Origin: Osmia lignaria lignaria
Lineage: Eukaryota > Arthropoda > Insecta > Hymenoptera > Megachilidae
DNA: 64,000 nt
Direction of reading: 5' to 3'
Assembly (NCBI RefSeq): GCF_051020975.1
Contig: NW_027478167.1
Coordinates: 1,364,001 to 1,428,000 of the forward strand
Shown: in pieces, positions 50,232 through 63,800 of the stretch
How the letters are laid out: every line of letters starts with the position of its first letter
Numbering within the stretch: the first letter of the stretch is position 1
Notes under the pieces: generated by a model
Databases searched by the model: none
Told to the model about the DNA's origin: nothing
What the model saw: the letters and a program-made list of their open reading frames with translations, nothing else
Position numbers and translations under genes: made by a program

Positions 50232-50553
50232 ACATAAAAAGTAGGAAACTTAATTCTCTACAAAAAAGGTCTCTTAACATTTTGCCATAGCTCGCTTCGT
50301 TTCCGAGATATTTGCAGATTTATCTCAAGGGAAGGGGCCTGACGGACATATTTCGAGATATTTCTTCTTCTTGTTGTTCTTCTTCTGCACAGCTAAGCTG
50401 GAAGTGGCATTTGCGGCTCGCACTAGTGCAGAGTTATCTCAAAGAAAGGGGCCACGGTGTTTCTGTATCTCTATTATGTTGGTGCAGCTTCGGAACTTTT
50501 AAATATCTCGATATATCTTGACAACTACGCTTCTGATCAAAAAATATCATAGA

Positions 50554-52485
50554 ACATAAAAAGTAGGAAACTTAATTCTCTACAAAAAAGGTCTCTTAAC
50601 ATTTTGCCATAGCTCGCTTCGTTTCCGAGATATTTGCAGATTTATCTCAAGGGAAGGGGCCTAACGGACATATTTCGAGATATTTCTTCTTCTTGTTGTT
50701 CTTCTTCTGCACAGCTAAACTGGAAGTGGCATTTCCAGCTCGCAATAGTGCAGAGTTATCTCAAAGAAAGGGGCCACGGTGTTTCTGTATCTCTATTATG
50801 TTGGTGCGGCTTCGGAACTTTTAAATATCTTGATATATCTCGAGAACTACGCATCTGATCAAAAAATATCATAGAACACAAAAAGTAGGAAACTTAATTC
50901 TCTACAAAAAAGGTCTCTTAACATTTTGCCATAGCTCGCTTCGTTTCCGAGATATTTGCAGATTTATCTCAAGGGAAGGGGCCTGACGGACATATTTCGA
51001 GATATTTCTTCTTCTTGTTGTTCTTCTTCTGCACAGCTGAGCTGGAAGTGGCATTTGCAGGTCGCAATAGTGCAGAGTTATCTCAAAGAAAGGGGCCACG
51101 GTGTTTCTGTATCTCTATCATGTTGGTGCGGCTTCGGAACTTTTAAATATTTCGATATATCTCGAAAACTACGCTTCTGATCAAAAAATATCATAGAACG
51201 TAAATTGTAGGAAACATTATTCTCTACAAAAAAGGTCTCTTAACATTTTGCCATAGCTCGCTTCGTTTCCGAGATATTTGCAGATTCATCTCAAGGGAAG
51301 GGGTCTGACGGACATATTTCGAGATATTTCTTCTTCTTGTTGTTCTTCTTCTGCACAGCTAAGCTGGAAGTGGCATTTGCAGCTCGCAATAGTGCAGAGT
51401 TATCTCAAAGAGAGGGGCCACGGTGTTTCTGTATCTCTATTATGTTGGTGCGGCTTCGGAACTTTTAAATATCTTGATATATCTCGAGAACTACGCATCT
51501 GATCAAAAAATATCATAGAAGATAAAAAGTAGGAAACTTAATTCTCTACAAAAAAGGTCTCTTAACATATTGCCATAGCTCGCTTCGTTTCCGAGATATT
51601 TGCATATTTATCTCAAGGGAAGGGGCCTGACGGACATATTTCGAGATATTTCTTCTTCTTGTTGTTCTTCTTCTGCACAGCTAAGCTGGAAGTGGCATTT
51701 GCGGCTCGCACTAGTGCAGAGTTATCTCAAAGAAAGGGGCCACGGTGTTTCTGTATCTCTATTATGTTGGTGCGGCTTCGGAACTTTTAAATATCTTGAT
51801 ATATCTCGAGAACTACGCATCTGATCAAAAAATATCATAGAACATGAAAAGTAGGAAACTTAATTCTCTACAAAAAAGGTCTCTTAACATTTTGCCATAG
51901 CTCTCTTCGTTTCCGAGATATTTGCAGATTTATCTCAAGGGAAGGGGCCTGACGGACATATTTCGAGATATTTCTTCTTCTTGTTGTTCTTCTTCTGCAC
52001 AGCTGAGCTGGAAGTGGCATTTGCAGGTCGCAATAGTGCAGAGTTATCTCAAAGAAAGGGGCCACGGTGTTTCTGTATCTCTATTATGTTGGTGCGGCTT
52101 CGGGACTTTTAAATATCTCGATATATCTCGAAAACTACGCTTCTGATCAAAAAATATCATAGAACATAGAAAGTAGGAAACTTAATTCTCTACAAAAAAG
52201 GTCTCTTAACATTTTGCCATAGCTCGCTTCGTTTCCGAGATATTTGCAGATTTATCTCAAGGGAAGGGGCCTGACGGACATATTTCGAGATATTTCTTCT
52301 TCTTGTTGTTCTTCTTCTGCACAGCTAAGCTGGAAGTGGCATTTGCGGCTCGCACTAGTGCAGAGTTATCTCAAAGAAAGGGGCCACGGTGTTTCTGTAT
52401 CTCTATTATGTTGGTGCGGCTTCGGAACTTTTAAATATCTCGATATATCTCGACAACTACGCTTCTGATCAAAAAATATCATAGA
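50554..52485. repeat. 6-monomer HOR unit, copy 1
   Basis: In order: a GGGCCTAACGG/TAAACTGG unit; a GCTGAGCTGG/GCAGGTCGC unit with AAATATTTCGATA and an ACACAAAAAG head; a CAGATTCATC unit with GGGGTCTGACGG; a TTGCATATTTATC unit; a GCTCTCTTCG unit with GCTGAGCTGG; and a unit ending CTCGACAAC. The same order, with a different fifth unit, follows at 52486. Confidence 0.85.
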
Positions 52486-54418
52486 ACATAAAAAGTAGGA
52501 AACTTAATTCTCTACAAAAAAGGTCTCTTAACATTTTGCCATAGCTCGCTTCGTTTCCGAGATATTTGCAGATTTATCTCAAGGGAAGGGGCCTAACGGA
52601 CATATTTCGAGATATTTCTTCTTCTTGTTGTTCTTCTTCTGCACAGCTAAACTGGAAGTGGCATTTCCAGCTCGCAATAGTGCAGAGTTATCTCAAAGAA
52701 AGGGGCCACGGTGTTTCTGTATCTCTATTATGTTGGTGCGGCTTCGGAACTTTTAAATATCTTGATATATCTCGAGAACTACGCATCTGATCAAAAAATA
52801 TCATAGAACACAAAAAGTAGGAAACTTAATTCTCTACAAAAAAGGTCTCTTAACATTTTGCCATAGCTCGCTTCGTTTCCGAGATATTTGCAGATTTATC
52901 TCAAGGGAAGGGGCCTGACGGACATATTTCGAGATATTTCTTCTTCTTGTTGTTCTTCTTCTGCACAGCTGAGCTGGAAGTGGCATTTGCAGGTCGCAAT
53001 AGTGCAGAGTTATCTCAAAGAAAGGGGCCACGGTGTTTCTGTATCTCTATTATGTTGGTGCGGCTTCGGAACTTTTAAATATTTCGATATATCTCGAAAA
53101 CTACGCTTCTGATCAAAAAATATCATAGAGCGTAAATTGTAGGAAACATTATTCTCTACAAAAAAGGTCTCTTAACATTTTGCCATAGCTCGCTTCGTTT
53201 CCGAGATATTTGCAGATTCATCTCAAGGGAAGGGGTCTGACGGACATATTTCGAGATATTTCTTCTTCTTGTTGTTCTTCTTCTGCACAGCTAAGCTGGA
53301 AGTGGCATTTGCAGCTCGCAATAGTGCAGAGTTATCTCAAAGAGAGGGGCCACGGTGTTTCTGTATCTCTATTATGTTGGTGCGGCTTCGGAACTTTTAA
53401 ATATCTTGATATATCTCGAGAACTACGCATCTGATCAAAAAATATCATAGAAGATAAAAAGTAGGAAACTTAATTCTCTACAAAAAAGGTCTCTTAACAT
53501 TTTGCCATAGCTCGCTTCGTTTCCGAGGTATTTGCATATTTATCTCAAGGGAAGGGGCCTGACGGACATATTTCGAGATATTTCTTCTTCTTGTTGTTCT
53601 TCTTCTGCACAGCTAAGCTGGAAGTGGCATTTGCGGCTCGCACTAGTGCAGAGTTATCTCAAAGAAAGGGGCCACGGTGTTTCTGTATCTCTATTATGTT
53701 GGTGCGGCTTCGGAACTTTTAAATATCTTGATATATCTCGAGAACTACGCATCTGATCAAAAAATATCATAGAACATGAAAAGTAGGAAACTTAATTCTC
53801 TACAAAAAAGGTCTCTTAACATTTTGCCATAGCTCTCTTCGTTTCCGAGATATTTGCAGATTTATCTCAAGGGAAGGGGCCTGACGGACATATTTCGAGA
53901 TATTTCTTCTTCTTGTTGTTCTTCTTCTGCACAGCTAAGCTCGAAGCGGCATTTGCAGCTCGCAATAGTGCAGAGTTATCTCAAAGAAAGGGGCCACGGT
54001 GTTTCTGTATCTCTATTATGTTGGTGCGGCTTCGGGACTTTTAAATATCTCGATATATCTCGAAAACTACGCTTCTGATCAAAAAATATGATAGAACATA
54101 AAAAGTAGGAAACTTAATTCTCTACAAAAAAGGTCTCTTAACATTTTGCCATAGCTTGCTTCGTTTCCGAGATATTTGCAGATTTATCTCAAGGGAAGGG
54201 GCCTGACGGACATATTTCGAGATATTTCTTCTTCTTGTTGTTCTTCTTCTGCACAGCTAAGCTGGAAGTGGCATTTGCGGCTCGCACTAGTGCAGAGTTA
54301 TCTCAAAGAAAGGGGCCACGGTGTTTCTGTATCTCTATTATGTTGGTTGCGGCTTCGGAACTTTTAAATATCTCGATATATCTCGACAACTACGCTTCTG
54401 ATCAAAAAATATCATAGA
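52486..54418. repeat. 6-monomer HOR unit, copy 2
   Basis: Same order as 50554-52485 (1932 bp), and 1933 bp long because of the insertion near 54346. The fifth unit here (53774-54095) carries GCTCTCTTCG with TAAGCTCGAAGCGG and TTCGGGAC; this fifth-unit type is the one kept in all later copies. The TTGCATATTTATC unit has CCGAGGTATTTG here, also seen near 55135 and 56746. Confidence 0.85.
54341..54351. other. Single-base insertion: extra T in GTTGGTTGCGGC
   Basis: Other units read GTTGGTGCGGC; this one has an additional T, making a 323-bp unit and restoring the original 322-bp phase lost at 47642. It is absent from the corresponding units of the adjacent HOR copies (for example near 55956 and 57566), so it is private to this copy. 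Confidence 0.85.
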
Positions 54419-56028
54419 ACATAAAAAGTAGGAAACTTAATTCTCTACAAAAAAGGTCTCTTAACATTTTGCCATAGCTCGCTTCGTTTCCGAGATATTT
54501 GCAGATTTATCTCAAGGGAAGGGGCCTGACGGACATATTTCGAGATATTTCTTCTTCTTGTTGTTCTTCTTCTGCACAGCTGAGCTGGAAGTGGCATTTG
54601 CAGGTCGCAATAGTGCAGAGTTATCTCAAAGAAAGGGGCCACGGTGTTTCTGTATCTCTATTATGTTGGTGCGGCTTCGGAACTTTTAAATATTTCGATA
54701 TATCTCGAAAACTACGCTTCTGATCAAAAAATATCATAGAGCGTAAATTGTAGGAAACATTATTCTCTACAAAAAAGGTCTCTTAACATTTTGCCATAGC
54801 TCGCTTCGTTTCCGAGATATTTGCAGATTCATCTCAAGGGAAGGGGTCTGACGGACATATTTCGAGATATTTCTTCTTCTTGTTGTTCTTCTTCTGCACA
54901 GCTAAGCTGGAAGTGGCATTTGCAGCTCGCAATAGTGCAGAGTTATCTCAAAGAGAGGGGCCACGGTGTTTCTGTATCTCTATTATGTTGGTGCGGCTTC
55001 GGAACTTTTAAATATCTTGATATATCTCGAGAACTACGCATCTGATCAAAAAATATCATAGAAGATAAAAAGTAGGAAACTTAATTCTCTACAAAAAAGG
55101 TCTCTTAACATTTTGCCATAGCTCGCTTCGTTTCCGAGGTATTTGCATATTTATCTCAAGGGAAGGGGCCTGACGGACATATTTCGAGATATTTCTTCTT
55201 CTTGTTGTTCTTCTTCTGCACAGCTAAGCTGGAAGTGGCATTTGCGGCTCGCACTAGTGCAGCGTTATCTCAAAGAAAGGGGCCACGGTGTTTCTGTATC
55301 TCTATTATGTTGGTGCGGCTTCGGAACTTTTAAATATCTTGATATATCTCGAGAACTACGCATCTGATCAAAAAATATCATAGAACATGAAAAGTAGGAA
55401 ACTTAATTCTCTACAAAAAAGGTCTCTTAACATTTTGCCATAGCTCTCTTCGTTTCCGAGATATTTGCAGATTTATCTCAAGGGAAGGGGCCTGACGGAC
55501 ATATTTCGAGATATTTCTTCTTCTTGTTGTTCTTCTTCTGCACAGCTAAGCTCGAAGCGGCATTTGCAGCTCGCAATAGTGCAGAGTTATCTCAAAGAAA
55601 GGGGCCACGGTGTTTCTGTATCTCTATTATGTTGGTGCGGCTTCGGGACTTTTAAATATCTCGATATATATCGAAAACTACGCTTCTGATCAAAAAATAT
55701 CATAGAACATAAAAAGTAGGAAACTTAATTCTCTACAAAAAAGGTCTCTTAACATTTTGCCATAGCTTGCTTCGTTTCCGAGATATTTGCAGATTTATCT
55801 CAAGGGAAGGGGCCTGACGGACATATTTCGAGATATTTCTTCTTCTTGTTGTTCTTCTTCTGCACAGCTAAGCTGGAAGTGGCATTTGCGGCTCGCACTA
55901 GTGCAGAGTTATCTCAAAGAAAGGGGCCACGGTGTTTCTGTATCTCTATTATGTTGGTGCGGCTTCGGAACTTTTAAATATCTCGATATATCTCGACAAC
56001 TACGCTTCTGATCAAAAAATATCATAGA
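54419..56028. repeat. 5-monomer HOR unit (1610 bp) lacking the CCTAACGG unit
   Basis: The order is GCTGAGCTGG/ATTTCGATA, CAGATTCATC, TTGCATATTTATC, TAAGCTCGAAGCGG, CTCGACAAC. The GGGCCTAACGG monomer of the 6-unit form is missing. The first unit starts ACATAAAAAG, the head expected for the missing monomer, and not ACACAAAAAG, so the two units appear fused within about the first 110 bp. Confidence 0.85.
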
Positions 56029-59000
56029 ACATAAAAAGTAGGAAACTTAATTCTCTACAAAAAAGGTCTCTTAACATTTTGCCATAGCTCGCTTCGTTTC
56101 CGAGATATTTGCAGGTTTATCTCAAGGGAAGGGGCCTAACGGACATATTTCGAGATATTTCTTCTTCTTGTTGTTCTTCTTCTGCACAGCTAAACTGGAA
56201 GTGGCATTTGCAGGTCGCAATAGTGCAGAGTTATCTCAAAGAAAGGGGCCACGGTGTTTCTGTATCTCTATTATGTTGGTGCGGCTTCGGAACTTTTAAA
56301 TATTTCGATATATCGCGAAAACTACGCTTCTGATCAAAAAATATCATAGAGCGTAAATTGTAGGAAACATTATTCTCTACAAAAAAGGTCTCTTAACATT
56401 TTGCCATAGCTCGCTTCGTTTCCGAGATATTTGCAGATTCATCTCAAGGGAAGGGGTCTGACGGACATATTTCGAGATATTTCTTCTTCTTGTTGTTCTT
56501 CTTCTGCACAGCTAAGCTGGAAGTGGCATTTGCAGCTCGCAATAGTGCAGAGTTATCTCAAAGAGAGGGGCCACGGTGTTTCTGTATCTCTATTATGTTG
56601 GTGCGGCTTCGGAACTTTTAAATATCTTGATATATCTCGAGAACTACGCATCTGATCAAAAAATATCATAGAAGATAAAAAGTAGGAAACTTAATTCTCT
56701 ACAAAAAAGGTCTCTTAACATTTTGCCATAGCTCGCTTCGTTTCCGAGGTATTTGCATATTTATCTCAAGGGAAGGGGCCTGACGGACATATTTCGAGAT
56801 ATTTCTTCTTCTTGTTGTTCTTCTTCTGCACAGCTAAGCTGGAAGTGGCATTTGCGGCTCGCACTAGTGCAGAGTTATCTCAAAGAAAGGGGCCACGGTG
56901 TTTCTGTATCTCTATTATGTTGGTGCGGCTTCGGAACTTTTAAATATCTTGATATATCTCGAGAACTACGCATCTGATCAAAAAATATCATAGAACATGA
57001 AAAGTAGGAAACTTAATTCTCTACAAAAAAGGTCTCTTAACATTTTGCCATAGCTCTCTTCGTTTCCGAGATATTTGCAGATTTATCTCAAGGGAAGGGG
57101 CCTGACGGACATATTTCGAGATATTTCTTCTTCTTGTTGTTCTTCTTCTGCACAGCTAAGCTCGAAGCGGCATTTGCAGCTCGCAATAGTGCAGAGTTAT
57201 CTCAAAGAAAGGGGCCACGGTGTTTCTGTATCTCTATTATGTTGGTGCGGCTTCGGGACTTTTAAATATCTCGATATATCTCGAAAACTACGCTTCTGAT
57301 CAAAAAATATCATAGAACATAAAAAGTAGGAAACTTAATTCTCTACAAAAAAGGTCTCTTAACATTTTGCCATAGCTTGCTTCGTTTCCGAGATATTTGC
57401 AGATTTATCTCAAGGGAAGGGGCCTGACGGACATATTTCGAGATATTTCTTCTTCTTGTTGTTCTTCTTCTGCACAGCTAAGCTGGAAGTGGCATTTGCG
57501 GCTCGCACTAGTGCAGAGTTATCTCAAAGAAAGGGGCCACGGTGTTTCTGTATCTCTATTATGTTGGTGCGGCTTCGGAACTTTTAAATATCTCGATATA
57601 TCTCGACAACTACGCTTCTGATCAAAAAATATCATAGAACATAAAAAGTAGGAAACTTAATTCTCTACAAAAAAGGTCTCTTAACATTTTGCCATAGCTC
57701 GCTTCGTTTCCGAGATATTTGCAGATTTATCTCAAGGGAAGGGGCCTAACGGACATATTTCGAGATATTTCTTCTTCTTGTTGTTCTTCTTCTGCACAGC
57801 TAAACTGGAAGTGGCATTTGCAGGTCGCAATAGTGCAGAGTTATCTCAAAGAAAGGGGCCACGGTGTTTCTGTATCTCTATTATGTTGGTGCGGCTTCGG
57901 AACTTTTAAATATTTCGATATATCTCGAAAACTACGCTTCTGATCAAAAAATATCATAGAGCGTAAATTGTAGGAAACATTATTCTCTACAAAAAAGGTC
58001 TCTTAACATTTTGCCATAGCTCGCTTCGTTTCCGAGATATTTGCAGATTCATCTCAAGGGAAGGGGTCTGACGGACATATTTCGAGATATTTCTTCTTCT
58101 TGTTGTTCTTCTTCTGCACAGCTAAGCTGGAAGTGGCATTTGCAGCTCGCAATAGTGCAGAGTTATCTCAAAGAGAGGGGCCACGGTGTTTCTGTATCTC
58201 TATTATGTTGGTGCGGCTTCGGAACTTTTAAATATCTTGATATATCTCGAGAACTACGCATCTGATCAAAAAATATCATAGAAGATAAAAAGTAGGAAAC
58301 TTAATTCTCTACAAAAAAGGTCTCTTAACACTTTGCCATAGCTCGCTTCGTTTCCGAGATATTTGCATATTTATCTCAAGGGAAGGGGCCTGACGGACAT
58401 ATTTCGAGATATTTCTTCTTCTTGTTGTTCTTCTTCTGCACAGCTAAGCTGGAAGTGGCATTTGCGGCTCGCACTAGTGCAGAGTTATCTCAAAGAAAGG
58501 GGCCACGGTGTTTCTGTATCTCTATTATGTTGGTGCGGCTTCGGAACTTTTAAATATCTTGATATATCTCGAGAACTACGCATCTGATCAAAAAATATCA
58601 TAGAACATGAAAAGTAGGAAACTTAATTCTCTACAAAAAAGGTCTCTTAACATTTTGCCATAGCTCTCTTCGTTTCCGAGATATTTGCAGATTTATCTCA
58701 AGGGAAGGGGCCTGACGGACATATTTCGAGATATTTCTTCTTCTTGTTGTTCTTCTTCTGCACAGCTAAGCTCGAAGCGGCATTTGCAGCTCGCAATAGT
58801 GCAGAGTTATCTCAAAGAAAGGGGCCACGGTGTTTCTGTATCTCTATTATGTTGGTGCGGCTTCGGGACTTTTAAATATCTCGATATATCTCGAAAACTA
58901 CGCTTCTGATCAAAAAATATCATAGAACATAAAAAGTAGGAAACTTAATTCTCTACAAAAAAGGTCTCTTAACATTTTGCCATAGCTCGCTTCGTTTCCG

Positions 59001-59248
59001 AGATATTTGCAGATTTATCTCAAGGGAAGGGGCCTGACGGACATATTTCGAGATATTTCTTCTTCTTGTTGTTCTTCTTCTGCACAGCTAAGCTGGAAGT
59101 GGCATTTGCGGCTCGCACTAGTGCAGAGTTATCTCAAAGAAAGGGGCCACGGTGTTTCTGTATCTCTATTATGTTGGTGCGGCTTCGGAACTTTTAAATA
59201 TCTCGATATATCTCGACAACTACGCTTCTGATCAAAAAATATCATAGA
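56029..59248. repeat. Two 5-monomer HOR units with a fused first monomer
   Basis: Copies 56029-57638 and 57639-59248 each begin with a unit that reads GGGCCTAACGG and TAAACTGG in its head and GCAGGTCGCAATAG, AAATATTTCGATA and GAGCGTAAATTG in the remainder. It is a fusion of the first and second monomers of the 6-unit form, with the exchange between TAAACTGG and GCAGGTCGC (about 56191-56214 in the first copy). The first copy has private changes CAGGTTTATC (56113) and TATCGCGAAAA (56312). Confidence 0.88.
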
Positions 59249-60858
59249 ACATAAAAAGTAGGAAACTTAATTCTCTACAAAAAAGGTCTCTTAACATTTT
59301 GCCATAGCTCGCTTCGTTTCCGAGATATTTGCAGATTTATCTCAAGGGAAGGGGCCTAACGGACATATTTCGAGATATTTCTTCTTCTTGTTGTTCTTCT
59401 TCTGCACAGCTAAACTGGAAGTGGCATTTCCAGCTCGCAATAGTGCAGAGTTATCTCAAAGAGAGGGGCCACGGTGTTTCTGTATCTCTATTATGTTGGT
59501 GCGGCTTCGGAACTTTTAAATATCTTGATATATCTCGAGAACTACGCATCTGATCAAAAAATATCATAGAAGATAAAAAGTAGGAAACTTAATTCTCTAC
59601 AAAAAAGATCTCTTAACACTTTGCCATAGCTCGCTTCGTTTCCGAGATATTTGCATATTTATCTCAAGGGAAGGGGCCTGACGGACATATTTCGAGATAT
59701 TTCTTCTTCTTGTTGTTCTTCTTCTGCACAGCTAAGCTCGAAGCGGCATTTGCAGCTCGCAATAGTGCAGAGTTATCTCAAAGAAAGGGGCCACGGTGTT
59801 TCTGTATCTCTATTATGTTGGTGCGGCTTCGGAACTTTTAAATATCTTGATATATCTCGAGAACTACGCATCTGATCAAAAAATATCATAGAACCTGAAA
59901 AGTAGGAAACTTAATTCTCTACAAAAAAGGTCTCTTAACATTTTGCCATAGCTCGCTTCGTTTCCGAGATATTTGCAGATTTATCTGAAGGGAAGGGGCC
60001 TAACGGACATATTTCGAGATATTTCGTCTTCTTGTTGTTCTTTTTCTGCACAGCTAAACAGGAAGTGGCATTTCCAGCTCGCAATAGTGCAGAGTTATCT
60101 CAAAGAAAGGGGCCACTTTGTTTCTGTATCTCTATTATGTTGGTGCGGCTTCGGAACTTTTAAATATCTTGATATATCTCGAGAACTACGCATCTGATCA
60201 AAAAATATCATAGAACATAAAAAGTAGGAAACTTAATTCTCTACAAAAAAGGTCTCTTAACATTTTGCCATAGCTCGCTTCGTTTCCGAGATATTTGCAG
60301 ATTTATCTCAAGGGAAGGGGCCTGACGGACATATTTCGAGATATTTCTTCTTCTTGTTGTTCTTCTTCTGCACAGCTGAGCTGGAAGTGGCATTTGCAGG
60401 TCGCAATAGTGCAGAGTTATCTCAAAGAAAGGGGCCACGGTGTTTCTGTATCTCTATTATGTTGGTGCGGCTTCGGGACTTTTAAATATCTCGATATATC
60501 TCGAAAACTACGCTTCTGATCAAAAAATATCATAGAACATAAAAAGTAGGAAACTTAATTCTCTACAAAAAAGGTCTCTTAACATTTTGCCATAGCTCGC
60601 TTCGTTTCCGAGATATTTGCAGGTTTATCTCAAGGGAAGGGGCCTAACGGACATATTTCGAGATATTTCTTCTTCTTGTTGTTCTTCTTCTGCACAGCTA
60701 AGCTGGAAGTGGCATTTGCGGCTCGCACTAGTGCAGAGTTATCTCAAAGAAAGGGGCCACGGTGTTTCTGTATCTCTATTATGTTGGTGCGGCTTCGGAA
60801 CTTTTAAATATCTCGATATATCTCGACAACTACGCTTCTGATCAAAAAATATCATAGA
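57639..60858. repeat. 10-monomer HOR (3220 bp), copy 1
   Basis: It consists of the 5-unit block 57639-59248 followed by a different 5-unit block, 59249-60858: a CCTAACGG/CATTTCCAG unit; a TTGCATATTTATC unit with TAAGCTCGAAGCGG; a strongly marked unit with TATCTGAAGGG, TTTCGTCTTC, CTAAACAGG and GGCCACTTTG; a GCTGAGCTGG unit; and a CTCGACAAC unit. All markers, including ACACTTTGCC in two units and AACCTGAAAAG, recur at +3220. Confidence 0.92.
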
Positions 60859-63800
60859 ACATAAAAAGTAGGAAACTTAATTCTCTACAAAAAAGGTCTC
60901 TTAACATTTTGCCATAGCTCGCTTCGTTTCCGAGATATTTGCAGATTTATCTCAAGGGAAGGGGCCTAACGGACATATTTCGAGATATTTCTTCTTCTTG
61001 TTGTTCTTCTTCTGCACAGCTAAACTGGAAGTGGCATTTGCAGGTCGCAATAGTGCAGAGTTATCTCAAAGAAAGGGGCCACGGTGTTTCTGTATCTCTA
61101 TTATGTTGGTGCGGCTTCGGAACTTTTAAATATTTCGATATATCTCGAAAACTACGCTTCTGATCAAAAAATATCATAGAGCGTAAATTGTAGGAAACAT
61201 TATTCTCTACAAAAAAGGTCTCTTAACATTTTGCCATAGCTCGCTTCGTTTCCGAGATATTTGCAGATTCATCTCAAGGGAAGGGGTCTGACGGACATAT
61301 TTCGAGATATTTCTTCTTCTTGTTGTTCTTCTTCTGCACAGCTAAGCTGGAAGTGGCATTTGCAGCTCGCAATAGTGCAGAGTTATCTCAAAGAGAGGGG
61401 CCACGGTGTTTCTGTATCTCTATTATGTTGGTGCGGCTTCGGAACTTTTAAATATCTTGATATATCTCGAGAACTACGCATCTGATCAAAAAATATCATA
61501 GAAGATAAAAAGTAGGAAACTTAATTCTCTACAAAAAAGGTCTCTTAACACTTTGCCATAGCTCGCTTCGTTTCCGAGATATTTGCATATTTATCTCAAG
61601 GGAAGGGGCCTGACGGACATATTTCGAGATATTTCTTCTTCTTGTTGTTCTTCTTCTGCACAGCTAAGCTGGAAGTGGCATTTGCGGCTCGCACTAGTGC
61701 AGAGTTATCTCAAAGAAAGGGGCCACGGTGTTTCTGTATCTCTATTATGTTGGTGCGGCTTCGGAACTTTTAAATATCTTGATATATCTCGAGAACTACG
61801 CATCTGATCAAAAAATATCATAGAACATGAAAAGTAGGAAACTTAATTCTCTACAAAAAAGGTCTCTTAACATTTTGCCATAGCTCTCTTCGTTTCCGAG
61901 ATATTTGCAGATTTATCTCAAGGGAAGGGGCCTGACGGACATATTTCGAGATATTTCTTCTTCTTGTTGTTCTTCTTCTGCACAGCTAAGCTCGAAGCGG
62001 CATTTGCAGCTCGCAATAGTGCAGAGTTATCTCAAAGAAAGGGGCCACGGTGTTTCTGTATCTCTATTATGTTGGTGCGGCTTCGGGACTTTTAAATATC
62101 TCGATATATCTCGAAAACTACGCTTCTGATCAAAAAATATCATAGAACATAAAAAGTAGGAAACTTAATTCTCTACAAAAAAGGTCTCTTAACATTTTGC
62201 CATAGCTCGCTTCGTTTCCGAGATATTTGCAGATTTATCTCAAGGGAAGGGGCCTGACGGACATATTTCGAGATATTTCTTCTTCTTGTTGTTCTTCTTC
62301 TGCACAGCTAAGCTGGAAGTGGCATTTGCGGCTCGCACTAGTGCAGAGTTATCTCAAAGAAAGGGGCCACGGTGTTTCTGTATCTCTATTATGTTGGTGC
62401 GGCTTCGGAACTTTTAAATATCTCGATATATCTCGACAACTACGCTTCTGATCAAAAAATATCATAGAACATAAAAAGTAGGAAACTTAATTCTCTACAA
62501 AAAAGGTCTCTTAACATTTTGCCATAGCTCGCTTCGTTTCCGAGATATTTGCAGATTTATCTCAAGGGAAGGGGCCTAACGGACATATTTCGAGATATTT
62601 CTTCTTCTTGTTGTTCTTCTTCTGCACAGCTAAACTGGAAGTGGCATTTCCAGCTCGCAATAGTGCAGAGTTATCTCAAAGAGAGGGGCCACGGTGTTTC
62701 TGTATCTCTATTATGTTGGTGCGGCTTCGGAACTTTTAAATATCTTGATATATCTCGAGAACTACGCATCTGATCAAAAAATATCATAGAAGATAAAAAG
62801 TAGGAAACTTAATTCTCTACAAAAAAGGTCTCTTAACACTTTGCCATAGCTCGCTTCGTTTCCGAGATATTTGCATATTTATCTCAAGGGAAGGGGCCTG
62901 ACGGACATATTTCGAGATATTTCTTCTTCTTGTTGTTCTTCTTCTGCACAGCTAAGCTCGAAGCGGCATTTGCAGCTCGCAATAGTGCAGAGTTATCTCA
63001 AAGAAAGGGGCCACGGTGTTTCTGTATCTCTATTATGTTGGTGCGGCTTCGGAACTTTTAAATATCTTGATATATCTCGAGAACTACGCATCTGATCAAA
63101 AAATATCATAGAACCTGAAAAGTAGGAAACTTAATTCTCTACAAAAAAGGTCTCTTAACATTTTGCCATAGCTCGCTTCGTTTCCGAGATATTTGCAGAT
63201 TTATCTGAAGGGAAGGGGCCTAACGGACATATTTCGAGATATTTCGTCTTCTTGTTGTTCTTTTTCTGCACAGCTAAACAGGAAGTGGCATTTCCAGCTC
63301 GCAATAGTGCAGAGTTATCTCAAAGAAAGGGGCCACTTTGTTTCTGTATCTCTATTATGTTGGTGCGGCTTCGGAACTTTTAAATATCTTGATATATCTC
63401 GAGAACTACGCATCTGATCAAAAAATATCATAGAACATAAAAAGTAGGAAACTTAATTCTCTACAAAAAAGGTCTCTTAACATTTTGCCATAGCTCGCTT
63501 CGTTTCCGAGATATTTGCAGATTTATCTCAAGGGAAGGGGCCTGACGGACATATTTCGAGATATTTCTTCTTCTTGTTGTTCTTCTTCTGCACAGCTGAG
63601 CTGGAAGTGGCATTTGCAGGTCGCAATAGTGCAGAGTTATCTCAAAGAAAGGGGCCACGGTGTTTCTGTATCTCTATTATGTTGGTGCGGCTTCGGGACT
63701 TTTAAATATCTCGATATATCTCGAAAACTACGCTTCTGATCAAAAAATATCATAGAACATAAAAAGTAGGAAACTTAATTCTCTACAAAAAAGGTCTCTT

